Assembly: GCA_937898375.1 (NCBI GenBank)
Contig: CALEJX010000375.1
Span: forward strand, 1-15,548
Source of the DNA: an uncultured Ruminococcus sp.
GTDB taxonomy: Bacteria; Bacillota; Clostridia; Oscillospirales; Ruminococcaceae
Length of the DNA stretch: 15,548 nucleotides
Direction of reading: 5' to 3'
The notes beneath the pieces are model-generated. The model ran no database searches, was not told the origin of the DNA, and worked only from the letters and a program-made list of their open reading frames with translations. Below, piece by piece: positions 13,808-15,548 of the stretch. A program made the translations under genes and the position numbers. Each line of letters begins with the position of its first letter. Position 1 is the first letter of the stretch.

Positions 13808-14058
13808 AGTTTAACACAGATAATGCAGGCAAGGGGATAAGTCCACATTTTCTGAATTATTCTTTTTTTATATTATAATCTTTTGTTCTCTACTATATAT
13901 AACGCATAAAAAGGCGCTTTTTGTACACCATAAAATTATTTTTGTATTATTATATAAATTACATGATAAATAAAATGTCAATTTTGTTAATAACTCATAA
14001 ATAGCGTAAAATGCTAAAAAATTAATAAAAAAGTCAATATTGTCTGTGCGAAATGCCG
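13808..14058. other. AT-rich intergenic region, possible sRNA locus
   Basis: No ORF with a ribosome binding site is seen. On the minus strand a TTGACA (13981-13976) with TTTATA (13958-13953) at 17 nt could start a transcript near 13946. It would contain the small hairpin AAAAAG/CTTTTT (13908-13913/13917-13922) and end at the 13777-13807 hairpin, about 170 nt long. The rest is AT-rich sequence with a weak TAGC/GCTA stem near 14002-14016. Confidence 0.3.
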
Positions 14059-14088
14059 TTGAAAATATCTGTTTTCTTATGATATAAT
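14059..14088 (+). promoter_or_regulatory. Promoter of the MATE transporter gene
   Basis: TTGAAA (14059-14064) and TATAAT (14083-14088) are 18 nt apart. The start near 14095 leaves a leader of about 29 nt that contains GGAGA (14112-14116) before the ATG. Confidence 0.65.
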
Positions 14089-14123
14089 AAAATAGTAACT
14101 ATAATTTATATGGAGATGTTTTT

Positions 14124-15548
14124 ATGACAGACCTGACGGTGGGAAAACCATGGACAGTGCTGTGGAAATTTTCCCTGCCTATGTTCGTAAGCGTGATATT
14201 TCAGCAGATGTATTCCATTTTCGACAGTATCATAGCAGGAAAATTCGCAGGCGAGGACGCCCTTGCGGCAGTTGGTGCGTCTTATCCTATAACAATGATT
14301 TTTATGGCGTTTGCAGTGGGCTGTAATGTTGGCTGCTGCGTGGTGATATCTCAGTTTTTCGGCGGAAAAGAATTTTCAAAGGTAAAAACTGCTTCAACGA
14401 CTACTATAATATCATGCACGATACTTGCGGCAGTGCTGACTATTTTCGGATTTGCGTTCTCTTCTCCTCTTATGAAAATGATAAATACGCCCGATAATAT
14501 CTTTCATGACGGCGAGCTTTATCTAAAGATATATATCGCAGGACTTATCTTCCTGTTTCTCTATAACGTGGGTACTGGCATTTATAATGCAATGGGCGAC
14601 TCAAAAACACCATTGTATCTCCTTATCGGCTCATCAGTTGGAAACGTTGTCCTCGACTATGTGTTCGTAAAATTCTTTAAATGGGGAGTGGCAGGCGTTG
14701 CGTGGGCGACTTTTATCGCTCAGGGCGTGGCTTGTGTGTTCTCACTGCTTATTTTGGTGAAGAAAACAGCAGAAATTAAAACTGAGGATAAACCGCCGCT
14801 GTTTTCAGGAAAAATACTTAAAAAGATAACACTTTACTCTATACCTAGTATTTTACAGCAGAGCTTTATCTCAGTAGGCAATATATTTGTGCAGTATCTC
14901 GTAAACAGCTTTGGCTCTTCTTGTATCGCAGGATATTCTTCCGCAATAAAACTCAATACCTTTGCAATAACAAGCTTTACAACACTTTCTAACGGACTTT
15001 CAAGCTTTGTTGCGCAGAATTACGGCGCAGGCAGGAACGATAGGATAAAAAGCGGATATAAAGCAGGAATTGTTATCTCGGCTATCGTGGCAGTGCCTTT
15101 TATACTGTGCTTTTTCTGTATGCCGAAAACAATGATAAATCTGTTTCTTGACGACGGCGGAACAAAAGCCGTTGAGATAGGCACAACGTTTCTGAGGATA
15201 ATATCGCCTTTTTATGTGTTTGTGGGTATAAAAATAATGTCAGACGGAGCACTCCGTGGAAAAGGTGCAATGCAGTATTTTATGACATCAACGTTTACGG
15301 ATCTGATACTAAGAGTAGTGTTGGCGTTTGTACTAGCAAAACCATATGGATCAACAGGAATATGGCTGTCATGGCCGATAGGGTGGCTGGTGTCAACAGT
15401 GCTGTCGGTAGTGTTTGCGAGAGTGAAAGTGATGAAAAACGAAATGAATGAGGAATGGGGAATGGCAAAGCCATACCGAGTGAGAAACCAATACAAAGCA
15501 GAGGAAACACCGAGCGAAGCGAGCAAAAGGTCCAGGGGCACGCCCCTG
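14124..15548 (+). CDS. MATE family efflux transporter (open at window end)
   Basis: The frame stays open from ATG 14124 to the window edge (475 codons, no stop). It encodes a MATE/MatE multidrug and toxin extrusion protein, a 12-helix antiporter that exports drugs or metabolites using a Na+ or H+ gradient. Family features are the start LTVGKPWTVLWKFSLPMF, QQMYSIFDSIIAGKFAG in helix 1-2, VGASYPI, GTGIYNAMGDSKTPLYLL in the first half, and FVAQNYGAGRNDRIKSG and DGALRGKGAMQYF in the second half, which are the matching pseudo-repeat motifs. The substrate cannot be read from sequence. GGAGA (14112-14116) lies 7 nt before the ATG. The normal protein would end after about residue 440 (VFARVKVMKNE). 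The remaining ~35 codons (WGMAKPYRV...TPSEASKRSRGTPL) read through repeat-like DNA, so the true C-terminus may be an acquired extension. Confidence 0.9.
   Translation, partial: MTDLTVGKPWTVLWKFSLPMFVSVIFQQMYSIFDSIIAGKFAGEDALAAVGASYPITMIFMAFAVGCNVGCCVVISQFFGGKEFSKVKTASTTTIISCTILAAVLTIFGFAFSSPLMKMINTPDNIFHDGELYLKIYIAGLIFLFLYNVGTGIYNAMGDSKTPLYLLIGSSVGNVVLDYVFVKFFKWGVAGVAWATFIAQGVACVFSLLILVKKTAEIKTEDKPPLFSGKILKKITLYSIPSILQQSFISVGNIFVQYLVNSFGSSCIAGYSSAIKLNTFAITSFTTLSNGLSSFVAQNYGAGRNDRIKSGYKAGIVISAIVAVPFILCFFCMPKTMINLFLDDGGTKAVEIGTTFLRIISPFYVFVGIKIMSDGALRGKGAMQYFMTSTFTDLILRVVLAFVLAKPYGSTGIWLSWPIGWLVSTVLSVVFARVKVMKNEMNEEWGMAKPYRVRNQYKAEETPSEASKRSRGTPL
15442..15548. repeat. Repeat-like, hairpin-forming DNA at the 3' end of the MATE gene
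   Basis: GAATG-type tandem units (15446-15463) are followed by ATGGC-AAA-GCCAT (15462-15474), a GAGCGAAGCGAGC direct repeat (15512-15524) and the 7-bp palindrome CAGGGGC-AC-GCCCCTG (15533-15548) at the edge. The style is that of dispersed intergenic repeats of Ruminococcus-like genomes. Only one copy is in the window, so its repeated nature is inferred. Confidence 0.45.

Overview
This window is a bacterial chromosomal origin region followed by housekeeping genes. The order dnaA (3' end) - oriC - dnaN - yaaA(S4) - recF - remB - gyrB - YcxB-like gene - gyrA is the standard Firmicutes dnaA/gyrase block. Strong AGGAGG-type ribosome binding sites, TTGACA-17-TATAAT promoters, RemB, secD and secF as separate genes, AGA/ATA-rich codon use and a moderately AT-rich composition point to a Clostridia member. 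An Oscillospiraceae/Ruminococcus-like organism is my best guess; the species cannot be read from the window.

Layout. 1-234: C-terminal DNA-binding domain of DnaA. 235-680: a gene-free, AT-rich region that I read as oriC. It has no TTATCCACA boxes but carries many copies of TTTTCAACA-like 9-mers, two abutting copies followed at once by CTA-CTA-CTA-ATA-CTA (a DnaA-trio pattern), and then an AT-rich stretch. 681-8729 (+): dnaN, yaaA, recF and remB are tightly packed (1-4 nt gaps or overlaps). gyrB, a two-TM YcxB-like protein and gyrA follow, and gyrA probably also has its own promoter. 8730-8979: palindrome-rich intergenic DNA with a gyrA terminator and a serS terminator facing each other. 8980-10263 (-): serS with a clear promoter and a short leader. 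10505-12976 (+): secD-secF behind a perfect-consensus promoter, overlapping by 8 nt and ending in a strong hairpin terminator. 13032-13727 (-): radC. 13728-14123: AT-rich intergenic DNA with radC and MATE promoters, a hairpin and a possible small minus-strand transcript. 14124-15548 (+): a MATE-family efflux protein, still open at the window edge, whose last ~35 codons run through repeat-like, hairpin-forming DNA.

How the genes fit together. DnaA opens oriC. The beta clamp (dnaN) tethers polymerase. RecF loads recombinase at gaps. Gyrase (gyrB/gyrA) removes positive supercoils. RemB is a DNA-binding regulator, and the S4 protein is linked to ribosome maturation. The SecD/SecF pair helps protein export. 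SerRS, RadC and the MATE transporter are independent neighbours.

The most interesting signal is an apparent co-variation. Recognition-helix residues of DnaA that contact the box in E. coli (P423, D433, T435) are replaced here (Ile, Asn, Ser), and the origin repeats have changed from TTATCCACA to TTTTCAACA. Other points worth checking are Ala in place of the quinolone-binding Ser of GyrA, Ala in place of a conserved Asp in SecF, a 16-nt sequence shared by two terminators, a possible sRNA upstream of radC, and the repeat-derived MATE tail.
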